Shown here: positions 1 through 10,999 of the stretch, piece after piece
Layout of the letters: every line of letters begins with the position of its first letter
Position numbering within the stretch: position 1 is the first letter of the stretch
Notes under the pieces: model-generated
Database searches by the model: none
The model's input: only the letters and a program-made list of their open reading frames with translations
Told to the model about the DNA's origin: nothing
DNA from: Xenopus tropicalis
Lineage: Eukaryota > Chordata > Amphibia > Anura > Pipidae
NCBI RefSeq assembly: GCF_000004195.4
Contig: NC_030678.2
Coordinates: 93,578,904 to 93,642,903, forward strand
Reading direction: 5' to 3'
Length of the DNA stretch: 64,000 nt
Program-made: the position numbers and the translations under genes

Positions 1-165
1 AATCCTATTGGTCTTTTCTGTACGACTGCAAATGCATGCAAACACTTACAGTAACTTGCAAAAATATTAGACGCAAAAAACTCTTTAATATTGCTAGCGA
101 GAAGCTGTTTCTGCTAAAACCTGAATCTTGGTAGAAGTTTCTTTTTACTGAAGTTACAGCATGGC

Positions 166-385
166 ATGTCTGGTGTTGATGGAGTGCTCAATGGCCATTT
201 TTACAGTGATCTTACTGCCAAGTCTGGGGTTAATGAATTGGTCAGTGGCAATTCTGCAGTGATCTTACTGGCAAGTCCGGGGTTAATGGAGTGCTCATTG
301 GCCATTTCTGCAGTGATCTTACTGGCAAGTCTGGGATTAATGAAGTGCTCATTGGGCATTTATGCAGTGGTTTTACTGGCATGAA
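166..385. repeat. 54-bp tandem repeat, about 4 copies
   Basis: The phrase GTGCTCATTGGCCATTTCTGC and its variants recurs about every 54 bases, each time followed by a CAGTGATCTTACTGGCAAG-like block. The period is divisible by three, so one 72-codon reading frame runs through the array. This is a consequence of the period and not evidence of a gene. Copies are diverged, so the array is old. Confidence 0.85.
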
Positions 386-1428
386 ATGCATGTGCTGCTG
401 TGTGTCGTGGAATGCTTAGGACCACAATATATCACAAAATGGTGGGGGCCACTGAGTCTGTCTTCTGGTGCAATTTGTGCTTCTACTACTGACATTCCAA
501 ATTGTAAAGTAAAATATATTGAGGGATTGGTAATTGACTATAACCTTGTAACCGTAGAACCACTATCCTGGGAGAGACGTTTTATATGGAAGAATTATGA
601 CAGTAGCCATTAGCATCCTAAAGCAATGACAACTAGAGGACAAAAGATAGGTAATAGATACAGAAGATAATATAAAATCTGAAGTTAGATCTTTCTTAAG
701 AGGACCTGGGAAATGTAACATGTAACAGATATGTCTACACAACTGTACTGCCAGATTTATTATGGTGAAAGGAAAGTAAAGGAACGTTTGGTGTGTGTGT
801 AGAGAAGTCTTATGTAAGTTAATTAGGAGAAAGCTATTTATCTTTACAAAGACTACGCAAAAAGTGTAATCAGCTCTGCAAAGGCAGCAGACATACAAAG
901 GAAAATTGAAAATAAAAAGTGATCTTTCAGCTTGGTCAGAAGTAGGTTGTAACACACATTTGTCTGCACTGTCATGGATGAAAAGCAAAGTGGTAGGTAA
1001 CATTTGTAGAAATTTCAGTACAACACAGGGAAGGTGAGTCAAAAACAACTTTTCACTAAAGATTTTCTGCTGCTGCTGCTGCTTTTAAATAAGAGCCTAA
1101 TGTCCCATGTTATAAGTATCATATCTTAAGTACCAAATCTGTATAAATAAAGTCCATATCTGACAAATATTGTTACAGGTTCAACCATATGTAGGGTCCA
1201 GTTAAATAATGAAAGAGTAGCAGGTTCTTGGTCGGTGTCTCCCATTGTCTGCCTTTCATTTCTACAAATATCTTTGGACCCAGGTTAACCCCAAGCAGGG
1301 TGAAAACATCCGATTCAGAATTTGGCAGTTAGGCAAGCCTTGTTTCAATGAAAAAAACATATTGGCTTTTATATAAACTGGTGTGATTTTTTTTAATGAG
1401 GGAGCTAGGGATTTTTGTGTTAATTGTG
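386..1428. other. no recognisable gene; AT-rich unique sequence
   Basis: I see no coding domain, RNA gene or complete transposon here. A short CTG/CTGCTG run lies at about 1,068-1,085. A 161-codon minus-strand reading frame (563-1,048) has no recognisable motif and a biased, unconvincing composition. Confidence 0.5.
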
Positions 1429-2128
1429 TGTAGTGACCCATAGGGTTAATATGCCCCTATGACTTTAAATTCCTACACTTAATTATTTCCTGGTTACTTG
1501 GCAGATGCCCATGTATCTATTTTGCTATTAGCATATAGCTTAATTATTGGTTTTAGACCTTATGACCATTTCCTGCCACACTTTAATATAGTGTTTGCTT
1601 AGGGGTGAATCTTCCTCTTTTGGCCTGCATCTGTTGAACCAGGTGGACGTTCCAGGGAGCCTGAGATCAACAAGTCCCCAGAAGTGTTCTTGTTGTACCC
1701 TAAAGGGACTTGTACCTCTAGTGAAGGGGGGAGCAGGGACCCCATGAACGAGGAATAGTAAGAACAGGTAAACTCTTTAATAGTACTTTACAGGAAATAG
1801 TCAGCTTTATTAAGTAAGAGCAGATTTTTTGTGCTCCAACCAGGATACACAGCAGTAAGTAGTCTCCAAAAAGGCTCTGCTGTCTTAGTGAAATGACTGC
1901 AGTAGTGACAAGGGAATCAGACTTAGGGTATTCTCCCTGATCAAGTCTGCTGTTCTGCATCTTGTGAGTATTAAACTTGCATTGCTATTGTCTCAGAAAA
2001 TAAAGTTGTTAGTTCCAGTTTGCTGCAAAAGAACTCCTGGAGTCTATTTTGGCAGTGGGAGGTGTAGTTTAACAACACAATCCATATATACTCTTTCACT
2101 TAGCGGAGGCTGGACAAGGTCTGTTACA
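1429..2128 (+). mobile_element. possible degraded solo LTR (weak)
   Basis: The stretch starts TGTAGTGACCC and ends GGTCTGTTACA, so it has TG...CA termini, and it contains an AATAAA signal near 1,998 about 130 bp before the end. The size (700 bp) suits a solo LTR. I found no matching target duplication (flanks TTGTG and GCCAA) and no second copy in the window. It could equally be unrelated sequence. Confidence 0.25.
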
Positions 2129-2245
2129 GCCAAAAAAGGGGTTACAAGTGATTTTGTTTCCAAACAATTTCTGAAATCTTTGTTTGAAATAGATCACTTT
2201 GTTGGTTTCTGCAGAGTGTGGCGCTGTGTTCCTTCACAGATAGAT

Positions 2246-2588
2246 CAGCGGTTCTCAACCTGTGAGTCGGGACCCCTTTCACAGGGGTTGCCTAAAGGTC
2301 CCCATACAGGGGCCGATAGTAGCTGCCGATATCAGCAGCTTATCGGCCCGTGTAGGGGCAGAAACGAGGGGCCTGGTCGATCGGCCAGGTTAGAATTTTT
2401 TTTTTTAACCTAAACGCTCCCCGATATCACCCACCCGTAGTGAGCAGATCTGCTCGTGTATGGGGACCTTAAGACCATCGGAAAACACATATTTCTGATG
2501 GTCTTAGGAATAATTTTATGGTTGGGGTCACCACAACATGAGGAACTGTATTAAAGGGTTGCGGCATTAGGAAGGTTGAGAACCACTG
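2246..2588. mobile_element. SPIN-type non-autonomous hAT element
   Basis: The left end CAGCGGTTCTCAACC and right end GGTTGAGAACCACTG are inverted repeats that I recognise as SPIN (SPace INvaders) termini. Further SPIN-like blocks follow: the GGTCGGGACCCC-like subterminal motif, an internal ACCATCGG...CTGATGGT hairpin, and the AACATGAGGAACTGTATT block before the right end. It is non-coding. Flanks are AGATAGAT on the left and AGATGATA on the right, compatible with an 8-bp hAT target duplication plus a slippage change. A different MITE interrupts it at 2,296-2,469. Family identity is from memory of the consensus. Confidence 0.85.
2296..2469. mobile_element. PIF/Harbinger-like MITE inside the SPIN element
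   Basis: Termini are AGGTCCCCATACAGG and its inverted partner TGTATGGGGACCT. The element is bounded by TAA on both sides (2,293-2,295 and 2,470-2,472). Removing it and one TAA restores the GCCTAAGACC junction expected in SPIN. A 3-bp TWA duplication points to PIF/Harbinger. Related copies lie at 7,003, 13,234, 33,643, 42,627 and 54,191. Confidence 0.8.
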
Positions 2589-2592
2589 AGAT

Positions 2593-2674
<82 letters not shown>

Positions 2675-2719
2675 GATAGATAGATAGATAGATAGATAGA
2701 TGATAGATAGATAGATGAC

Positions 2720-2779
<60 letters not shown>

Positions 2780-2823
2780 GATAGATAGATAGATAGATAG
2801 ATAGATGACAGATAGATATATAA

Positions 2824-2863
<40 letters not shown>

Positions 2864-2865
2864 GT
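2589..2865. repeat. (GATA)n microsatellite with GATGATA and GACA interruptions
   Basis: About 275 bp of GATA repeats, broken by GATGATA and GATGACAGATA variants. It abuts the right terminus of the SPIN element directly, and the SPIN target duplication is itself AGATAGAT-like. Minus-strand reading frames of repeated Ile-Tyr-Leu-Ser are artefacts of the repeat. Confidence 0.97.
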
Positions 2866-3802
2866 GATAGTTGTTTAACAGTTGCATAATTCGATGTTAC
2901 TAGGCTCCACAGCAAATTTAATTTGGGGCCATTCTATCTGGAAATTGCTTATTACTTATGGCATCACTGGGCCTTTCCTCTGTAGTTATGCCCCTGATGT
3001 GTATGTACTGTATATGTATATACAGGTCAGTGAGAGGCAAAGCATGGAGAAGAACATATTTGAGGCTAGTTGTATACATCCTATCAACTCTACATACTCA
3101 CTAAAGGGTACTGTATCACTGATGTTTTGGTAAATATACCTTACATAGCTAAAAAGCTACCTGGATAGTCTATTGAATGCCAGCTCTTTGTAACATCCCT
3201 AGGCTACATTTTGAAGAGAGTTGATAGGGTGACAGTGCCCCCCCACCACATACACATATAATATTTCAGGTATATGCCTCATTCTTACTACATATCTCAC
3301 CCCTAGACTCAATTCATATGCTAATAACACAGCAGGGATTCTTGCTAATGCATTCTTTTAAGTAATATCATTATCATCATTTTTTAACCTAATTCCATAG
3401 CTGCCCTAATTTAAAAAATGCATAATGGTGTTTTTCTTTGTGTCTTTAAGTCAGTCTAATGGTATGTGAAAGACTTACTTTAGTCATTTCAGTATCTATC
3501 TAACAAGTGGTTTGGATTCCTTGTCTGTAAATTTGATGTAAGATGCTAGGCCACAAAATTATACCGATTTTACTCCTTTTTTTATCCTGCGAAGCCTGTC
3601 GATGTGTGGCGTATTTTGTCGCTGTTTTTTACACTGCATAATAAATCTGCCCCTAAGTGTGTACTCATACAGCCCCATTTACTCTAGCAGCCAGCACTGA
3701 GAGGCTTTAATCCTCTCCTACTCAGCTTGATGAGAAGCCAGGTGGCAGAAAAAAGATGGAGGGGTAAAGTTTATGGCCCTATATTTAAAAAGAGGTCTGT
3801 AA
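2866..3802. other. no recognisable gene; one MITE end
   Basis: Mostly unique sequence. An ATAAATCTGCCCCTAA end at about 3,641-3,656 resembles the right terminus of the GGGGCAGATTTAT MITE family (full copy at 58,422-58,611), but I could not pair it with a left end. Confidence 0.5.
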
Positions 3803-4018
3803 TAGTGATGAGCCAATCTGCTCTGTTTCGAAACGCTGAAAAATTCATGCAACGTCAAAACAACTTTTTGACAGGCACAAGTTTTTTTGAGGCAACTTAT
3901 TTGATGTGACCGCAACTTTTTTGATACAACTACAACAGTTTTGCAAAAATTTTGCCAATGGTGAAATGCGGAATTTTGCAGCAAATCCATTCTTGCCAGA
4001 AAAATTTGATTATCACTA
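3803..4018. mobile_element. TAGTGATG-family hAT MITE with perfect 8-bp duplication
   Basis: Starts TAGTGATGAGC and ends GATTATCACTA, flanked on both sides by GTCTGTAA (3,795-3,802 and 4,019-4,026). The 8-bp duplication assigns the family to hAT. It is 216 bp, non-coding and diverged from the longer copy at 11,000-11,383, sharing a TTTTGCAGCAAATCCAT-like block near the right end. Confidence 0.85.
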
Positions 4019-4808
4019 GTCTGTAAAATTTTGGGTTTTCTGACTGGAAACTGTGTTGTCGTGACACTATAAGTGTAACTTTGTGTTATAGTATGAGTGG
4101 GTATGTGAATCACTGTTACTGGAGTGTCAGTTTTATTTATAATTAATGATTATACAGTGTGTCTGTATGGCACTAAGTGCAAAGGTGTGGAACAGCGTAA
4201 ATAGGAGTTGCTAAGTCGGAATGATTGTAAGGTGTAATTGGTCGAACATGTAAAGTGTAAATAGGAAACTAATGGTTTGGCACACTCGTAACTTGTTTCT
4301 TCCTTTCATAGAAGTAACTGCTGCGCAACAATATGTATTTACAGTAACATGTATGCCATAAGCATTCTGCAGCTGTCAGAACAAAAGTGACATAAATAAA
4401 ATGCTGAAGAATCAGTATGTGCCTGTCACATACAGCTTTAATTGGTTTCAATTGTTTGTCTACAGCTTATGTTTATTTACAACTATTGCACAAAAGAACT
4501 GATCCTATTATAGTCAATGGCAGCTAGGCTTGTTCTTGCATACTTTTTCATTCCAATTCACTATAATAAAAGTGATCAGCAGCAGCTGTGATGTGATATT
4601 AGTTTGAATAGGCTTCATGTCTGCATACAATTCTGGTAGCAAAAATGAGGCTTTCTTAAAAGCCAGTTTATTGGTTTTACTAGTTAAAGATTGAGGTATG
4701 AACAAGAAAATCTTTGTAGGGTAAAAAGAAGCCCTTGGTATTGTGGAATGAGCTATAGCCTCAAGAGGCAAAGGATACTATTTGCCTATCTGACACCAAA
4801 CTGGGTGT
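4019..4808. other. no recognisable gene
   Basis: AT-rich unique sequence. Short reading frames here (60 and 85 codons, minus strand) show no motif that I recognise. Confidence 0.5.
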
Positions 4809-4960
4809 CAGGCCCGGACTAGCAATTTATAGATTCTGGCGAATGCCAGAGGAGCTGCTGTAAGCGGCCATAGACAGTCACTATTTATTGGGCTGGTTGG
4901 GGTGCTGTTTGGGCTGCTGTGTACTTGAAATTTCAGACTTTATCTTGAAGTCCAGACCTG
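4809..4960. mobile_element. CAGGCCCGGACT-family hAT-like MITE
   Basis: Left end CAGGCCCGGACTAGCAA, right end AAGTCCAGACCTG. Flanks CTGGGTGT and CTTTGTGT match at 6 of 8 positions, suggesting an old 8-bp duplication. It contains the intact junction AGTCACTATTTATTGGG that is interrupted in the sister copy at 10,924-11,467. Another copy is at 18,910-19,064. Confidence 0.7.
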
Positions 4961-7002
4961 CTTTGTGTTATGGTGTATGCTAATGTAAGAGTTTTAGGCA
5001 GTAATTTGTTTTGACTGTATATGATATGTGACAACAAGTAATAACGAGTGTATATGTGTAACTAGCTGTAGATTTTATAATCCACCACTGGAATGCTGTT
5101 AAATTGAATGTATGTGGGACTGGTAGAATGTATGAAGCTAAGGAAAAATATTTGGGTGTGTGCGATGGGGTCTGTTACATCATAAATATGTAGGTATTAG
5201 TCCAGTTTTGAAGATTTGTAATTTTGTCTCACTATGTACTTTTGTATGCAGCTGTGATGAAAATAAATCAAAATCTGAATTAGCCTAGGAGAACGGGGAG
5301 TATCACAGGGAGTGTGACGGGAAGTGAATATGTAATTGTATGTGGCAAGCAGTGACGATTAGAACATACCAATCAATATAAAGAAGAATCCTAAAGACTT
5401 TGCAGCAGTTCCAATTTCCAACACTATCCTTTGTATGGAGTGTTAAAAATGCTGAATTCTAACACCCCATGGAACCCTATAGTTCTGGCATCCCATTCTA
5501 TCATAAATTCAGAAAAGTTTTATACATTCCTGCCTTTACTGCTGGTGAGTTTTTTCTGTGTTGAGAGTTTATTGCCCTAAAATATTGCCCTAAAATATGT
5601 TTTTATAGCATGAGTGCTAATAATAATGAGTAATTGCTTTTTTAATTTATTGCATTTATCACTATTTTTATTGCATTTAGAGTCTAGTATTGCAGCTGAT
5701 TGCATGGGAAATTTAAATTGCACAGTGTGACTAGTGAATCTGGGATTTAAAAACAATTCTCACTCTGCGATATTTGTGATGCTTTTTTTTGCTTGTAAAT
5801 GTTTTGTTTGCAATATTTGAATTCCGAGGTCTCTCCGTGCCACAGAGGTTTGTGGTCTTATCAGTGTTGGTTATTAAATCTGTTCATCAGACTTCTGGCA
5901 TTCATATTTACACACTTTTAACACAACATTTTACATATTGCAGGTTTCCTGCAAGTGCTTTTGATCTCACATGACGTTCCTAGGCCATCTTTTACGTGAT
6001 GAAATGGCCTGATATTTAACTGAAAACAAAAGGATTAATCTCTTGTCAAAACAGATTAGTGGATTACAGACAGAGGAAATCAGGATTTCACTAGCAATAA
6101 CAATGATTGAAAAAAAAAAACTCAGGCGTTTTATACAATGTTTTTAAGGTATATTACAAGAGCGGCTTTTATTTGCATTTTCATTTCCAGAGCAATGTTC
6201 ATAATTCTACTTGTTCAGCTTGAAGCCAATATGATCAACCTCTGCATGGTCAAAACTGATTGGTGATTTTCTCTATCACATCTACAACACTGCAAACAAG
6301 GTCTGAGTATAACAAATTGAGTTACTAGCATATCAGATATTCAAAATGTTCCATATCTTCTGCTTAGAATTAAAAAAGGTAGGCTGAAATGTGTGGGACA
6401 CTGTATGATGATATAAATTATATTCTCATTATTTTATCCTTGATAGGTAGGTTAAGGCTTAGAACAGAAGGCAAATTGAGTTTATAGTTTTATAGAGGCA
6501 ATCGCTAATGTTTGTATTCCTTTTTTTTTCACAATTTGTGCTAACATTTTTCATGTAAAAAAATCACTAACTTTTCATGATTTATTATATGTAAAAACAA
6601 CTAAAACCACTGCTGAGGGCCTGTAAAAGTCAATTGGAGCTGTCCAAGACAAATTATAGCAATATTTATTTAATTTGTGCTTTTATAAGTCCATAAAGAT
6701 TTGTGGAAAAACGTAAAAACCATGAGAAATTTGTGGTTTTCGTGTTCTTTCTATTTTCAATTAGTTTGTGCTTTTTTAAACTTGGATCTTTTAATAAATT
6801 ACATTCGTCATTTTAGTGGAAATGAGTTTATTCGTGGCTTCAAAAACTTCTAAAACCAGTAAAATCAGAATGTCCTTAAGGATCATTTATGTTGGCAGAA
6901 GCGGTGAGCAAAGTGCAATTTTGAGTGCATTCGACTTTTTTTTTTTTTTTACATAATGTGGCCATAACAACATACTCCATGCATATTATAAGAATTGCAT
7001 AA
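4961..7002. other. no recognisable gene or complete transposon
   Basis: About 2 kb of AT-rich sequence with several poly-T runs and no long reading frame (the longest is 61 codons at 5,789-5,974). Parts of 6,520-6,900 look repeat-like because of paired TTGTGGTTT/AAACCAC-type words, but I could not define ends. Confidence 0.45.
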
Positions 7003-7085
7003 AGGTCCCCATACACGGTAAGATCTGCTCGCTTGGCGAGATCACCAAGCGAGCGGATCTTCCCCCGATATCCCCACCTAGCTGT
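7003..7085. mobile_element. truncated AGGTCCCCATACACGG MITE (left end only)
   Basis: Begins AGGTCCCCATACACGG directly after a TAA and continues into a GATCTGCTCGCTTGG / CCAAGCGAGCGGATC hairpin, as in the related copies at 2,296 and 33,643. No right terminus follows, so it is truncated. Confidence 0.65.
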
Positions 7086-7299
7086 TAAATTATATTATTG
7101 CAGCAGACTTTTAGGTGAGGATTAAAGTATCTTTTGTTTATCACTGCAGTGAGCCAACACTAAAAAAAGCTCAGAAGAACTGACCTTCATAAAAGTGTTT
7201 GTGCTCCACTGGAGCAGGTGGCAACTTACTTTGGACAATAAAACAATCTTTATTGGATGTGATTTGCAATGTGTGCATCAGGGAAAGTATCATACAAAG

Positions 7300-8702
7300 C
7301 CTGGAAAGAAGAGAAATCTCTACTTTGGTAGAAATAATATAAACGCGAGTTATACACTAAGGGGCTGATTTACTAATCCATGAACGGTCCGAAGGTGTCC
7401 GAATGCGTTTTTTTCGTAATGATCGGTATTTTGCGATTTTTTCGTAAATTGTCACGACTTTTTCGTAGCCATTACAACTGTTTCGCAAATTGTCGCAACT
7501 TTTTCGTAGCAATACGACTTGCGCAAATTGTCGCGACTTTTTCGTAGCCTTCGCGCCGAGTACGAAAGTTTCGGATTCATTCAAGCTTCAGTATCGTGAC
7601 TTTCCTTGGGCCAGGTTGGAGCTGCAGCGTGCCATTGAGTCCTATGGGAGGCTTCCAAAATCATGCAAAGTCTGAAAGTTTTGCCCGCCGTTTACGAGCG
7701 CTCAATACAAAAAAGTCGCGACAATGTAAGAGCAAATCGTAACGGCTACGAAAAAGTCGCAACTTTTCGCACAAGTCGTAATGGCTACGAAAAAGTCGCG
7801 ACAATTTACGATAAAGTCGTAACGGCGACGAAAAAATCGCAAAAAATATGAAAAAGTTGCAAAATGTTCGTTTCCAATCCGAATTTTTCCCATTCGGATT
7901 CAAATTCGTGGATTAGTAAATCAGCCCCTAAATGTGTTGGGGGTATCCTTAATTGAGAAGGATGTTGGGGTTTTTGTAGATAACAAGCTGTCTAATTCCA
8001 GGCAGTGTCATTCTGTGGCTACTAAAGCAAATAAAGTGCTCTCTTGTATAAAAAAGGGCATTGACTCAAGGGATGAAAACATCATTTTGCCTCTTTATAG
8101 GTCCCTGGTAAGGCCTCACCTTGAGTATGCAGTGCAGTTTTGGGCTCCAGTCCTTAAGAAGGATATTAATGAGCTGGAGAGAGTGCAGAGACGTGCAACT
8201 AAACTGGTAAAGGGGATGGAAGAATTAAGCTATGAGGTTAGACTGCCAAGGTTGGGGGTGTTTTTTTCTGGAATAGAGGCGCTTGCGAGGGGACATGATT
8301 ACTCTATACAAGTACATTAGAGGGGATTATAGGCAGATGGGGCATGTTCTTTTTTCCCATAAAAACCATCAGTGCACCAGTGGCCACCTCTTAAATTAGA
8401 GGAATGGAACTTCCATTTGAAGCAGTGTAGGCGGTTTTTCACGGTGAGGGCAGTGAGGTTGGGGAATGCCCTTGTGAGTGAAGTTGTAATGGCAGATTCT
8501 GTTAATGCCTTTAAGAAGGGCTTGTATGATTTCTTGAACAAGCAACCAAGGCTATTAATAAAATCTACAGTTAGTATTGATGTTGGTATATATAGTTTAT
8601 ATATGTGAGTGTATAGATAGGTCAGTATAGGTTTGTGTGTGCTAGGTTTACTTGAAGGGGTTGAACTTGATGGTCTTTTTTAAACCCTTTGTAACTATGT
8701 AA
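7300..8702 (+). mobile_element. CR1-type LINE 3' end, reverse transcriptase C-terminus, pseudogene
   Basis: The reading frame encodes the C-terminal part of a CR1-clade reverse transcriptase, with the diagnostic series LGVSLIEKDVGVFVDNKL, LVRPHLEYAVQFWAPV, and LERVQRRATKLVKGME. A later piece (8,372-8,500) carries the RAVRLGNALVSE / FKKGLYDFLN C-terminal blocks in another frame, so there are at least two frameshifts after about 8,280. The copy is 5'-truncated, as most LINE copies are, and ends in a GTTGAACTTGATGG-type 3' tail near 8,650-8,700. A MITE at 7,361-7,928 interrupts it; the CR1 frame reads on the left as FGRNNINASYTL and resumes on the right. Not expected to be functional. Confidence 0.88.
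7361..7928. mobile_element. 568-bp foldback MITE with TAA duplication inside the CR1 copy
   Basis: Termini GGGGCTGATTTACTAATCCA and its inverted complement are perfect over at least 20 bp and are flanked by TAA at 7,358-7,360 and 7,929-7,931. The 3-bp TAA duplication suggests PIF/Harbinger. The interior is packed with CGTAATGGCTACGAAAAAGTCG-like modules in both orientations, so much of it can fold. A diverged relative is at 53,403-53,745, sharing the GCGCCGAGTACGAAAGTTTC and GAGTCCTATGGGAGGCTTCC blocks. Confidence 0.88.
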
Positions 8703-9607
8703 GTGTGTGGAAGACTGCAGCTACATAATAACTCAGCAGCAAACCCTCTTTTATAAGTATGTGCTTTGGTTAATATGTAGTCTGTCATCTATCTAGTTGC
8801 ACCTTAGCTGAGGACAGAGCTGTGAGATCAATAACATTGCTGGAGTTTCTGTTTTTCTTGTTTTCCCTTGGACCAGTGATATGATTATACAACAGGACCT
8901 ACATATAACCTATCAGACAAGGACTGCTTTAACAAGCCAATGTTGTTCTAACCTAATGGGGTATTTATACCTGCTTATATACATCTGACTGATTTTTGGG
9001 CAGATATCGGTCAGCAGGCCCTCCTGAGTGCTGATAGGGGCTGAAAATATGCAATGGCTGTTATCCTTTGGTTGTTTAAACATTAAAACCTGGGGCCATT
9101 GCCCCTACTTGGATGCCTGTGTTGGGAGGCAATGGTATTATACATATATCAAGTTCTGTAAAGATATGCAAGTAATCAACATTGCAGGTAATTATTTATC
9201 TTTAAAAATCCATTGCAATAAGATGAATATGTATTTTTATTCTCTAAATGTCTAATTAAACCTTTAATACCATACTTTATGATTCTGATTTATACACTCT
9301 CATTTAATTTCTTTATGTTAATTAACCAAGTGATTTTTTTCTTTTCTATTTAGATTTTTCCTTATGACAAAGGATTCAGAACAATGTTGAGCAGCACATG
9401 GCAAAGCCTATTTATCTTTTTCCAACAAACACAGCAGAAGTAACAAAGTTAACTAGAAATGAAAGGCTGGAGGGGTGTTGATCCAGGCATACATTTTATT
9501 GAGCCCTGTCCCCAGAAGATGATATAAAGCATAATGCCTGCACTGCAAGAAATGCAATACATTTTCAGGAAATACTCTCAGCAAAAAAACTGAATGAAAA
9601 CACAGTG
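8703..9607. other. no recognisable gene
   Basis: Unique AT-rich sequence after the LINE tail. A short GGGCAGATATCGGTCAGCAGG stretch near 9,000 may be a remnant of the AGGTCCCCATAC MITE family, but no ends are visible. Confidence 0.45.
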
Positions 9608-9778
9608 GGGTCATTTATCAACACTGGGAAAATTTGCCCATGGGCAGTAACCTATGGCAACCAATCAAATTGTTGCATTCATTGTTCTACCTGCATCTAG
9701 CTGAGAAAAGCCAATCACTGATTGGTTGCTATAGGTTACTGCCCATGGGCAAATTTGCCCAGTGTTGATAAATGACCC
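9608..9778. mobile_element. 171-bp MITE with long inverted ends
   Basis: Left arm GGGTCATTTATCAACACTGG and right arm CCAGTGTTGATAAATGACCC are perfect inverted repeats, and the arms continue inward through GGCAGTAACCTATGGCAACC / GGTTGCTATAGGTTACTGCC. A related but diverged element is at 35,720-35,885. The target duplication is unclear. Confidence 0.8.
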
Positions 9779-10219
9779 TCAGTAACTAAGGCTAATTAAA
9801 CCAGCACCACATGCACCATTTGCCATTTTTTTTAAACAAACAGTAATACCCATGTCCTTGAACAAGGACAAGGGCCTTTTTTTGTCTTTCTTTCAACTTG
9901 CTCCCCCCAAACCCCTTCAGCTTTTCTGTTTATGTAATTAGTTAAGCTTCCATGTTGGATTGACGAGTATTATGTTTCTAATTAAACACTGGGCTGCAGC
10001 TATATGTAGCAGGCACTGCTGCAGTTAAACTTTTTGCACCCCTAGACCTCTCTGTTGCTCACAACCGCCCACTGCTCACACCTCCATGACACTCACACCC
10101 CATCTCACCAACCTGCTGGTCCCTCAAGCTGCCACTGTTCCGGCATGATCACTTCCACTGGGGGCTGGGCCAACGGGAGAATTCAAACAACTGCCAACAT
10201 TTTCTGCCCAGTCCCTAAA
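9779..10219. other. no recognisable gene
   Basis: Includes a small hairpin at CCTTGAACAAGG (about 9,856) and cytosine-rich sequence near 10,050-10,140, but no gene model that I can support. Confidence 0.4.
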
Positions 10220-10308
10220 GAAGATTCAGCTAAAGGGCGGCATGTCGCCTCCTGATATTTGCCGCCCTAGGCCTGGGCCTTTGTGGCCTGCCCACAAATC
10301 CAGACCTG
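10220..10308 (-). mobile_element. end of a CAGG...GGATTTGTGG hAT-like repeat
   Basis: On the minus strand the sequence begins CAGGTCTGGATTTGTGGGC and runs through GGCCTAGGGCGGCAAAT, matching the terminal blocks of the copy that begins at 36,581. Only this end is clear. Confidence 0.5.
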
Positions 10309-10316
10309 ACTGCAGT

Positions 10317-10615
10317 ACATGTATGGGATCTGTTATCTAGAAAATTAATATCCACAAAGCTCCAAATTATGGGCATCTCTCATAGAATCCATTTAAAGGA
10401 AAAAGAAAGTCAAAGTCACTTGGGGGTGCCAAAATGTTAGGCACCCCCAAGTGACTTTGACCACCTACCTTTTACCCCGGGCTGGTGCCCCTGTGAGGAG
10501 GGAACAGCACCAGCCCGGGGTAGCTGCCGGCACTTCCTTCCTAACATTTTGGCACCCCCAAGTGATTTTGCCTTTCGTTTTCCTTTAAAGCAAATCATTC
10601 TAATTAGCAAAGTTC
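10317..10615. mobile_element. ACAGGTATGG-family repeat, left part, split by a T2 MITE
   Basis: The left end reads ACATGTATGGGATCTGTTATC and proceeds to CATAGAATCCATTT, matching the copies at 29,038 and 34,528. The block is interrupted at its CATTTTAATC site by a T2 MITE (10,393-10,588). The right half of the family is absent, so the copy is truncated. Confidence 0.7.
10393..10588. mobile_element. T2-type (Kolobok) MITE, TTAA-flanked, foldback
   Basis: Bounded by TTAA at 10,393-10,396 and 10,585-10,588. Ends are TTAAAGGAAAAAGAAAG and CTTTCGTTTTCCTTTAA. Within it GGGGGTGCC...TTAGGCACCCCC and CCCCGGGCTGGTGC...GCACCAGCCCGGGG form nested hairpins. TTAA duplication and TTAAAGG ends are the hallmark of Xenopus T2 MITEs. 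Confidence 0.88.
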
Positions 10616-10999
10616 CTTGGTGGCAAAAAAATGTATTAACAGGTTTATGCAGTGGTTTGTTTTATCAAACCTAAACCCAACCAATGCACCCACGTTCTGA
10701 TCCTGGACCTTTGTGTTTTCTCTGTAGCTACTGCCTACCTGAAGAAATAGCATTAGTAGAAACACAGTGAAACTTCCCTGTGTGTAAGTCAAGTGTGTAA
10801 GTCTTGTTTTTATTCCATGAGTAACCAGTAACATCATGCTGATTATCCATATCTTACGTTCCAAGTGCTTCAGGAGGCAATGAGGCAGGTGAAAGTCCCA
10901 TGCAGTTATTTCAGAAGTACCAGCAGGCCCAGACTGGCAATCTGTGGATTCTAGCAAATGCCAGAGGGGCTGCTGTAAGATGCCATAGACAGTCACTAT

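Noticed and set aside
166..384. 72-codon frame at the window start
   Set aside because: Runs through a 54-bp tandem repeat; no domain or coding signature.
563..1048. 161-codon minus-strand frame
   Set aside because: Leu/Phe/Ser/Cys-rich composition of AT-rich random translation; no motif.
2589..2865. CRISPR-like regular repeats
   Set aside because: A simple tetranucleotide repeat with no spacers; none of the tandem arrays in the window has unique spacers of constant length.
2469..2915. Minus-strand frames of 148 and 106 codons rich in Ile-Tyr-Leu-Ser
   Set aside because: They are translations of the GATA microsatellite, open only because the repeat lacks stops.
7357..7903. Several overlapping 60-80 codon frames with Phe-Arg-Ser repeats
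   Set aside because: They are the palindromic MITE read in different frames.
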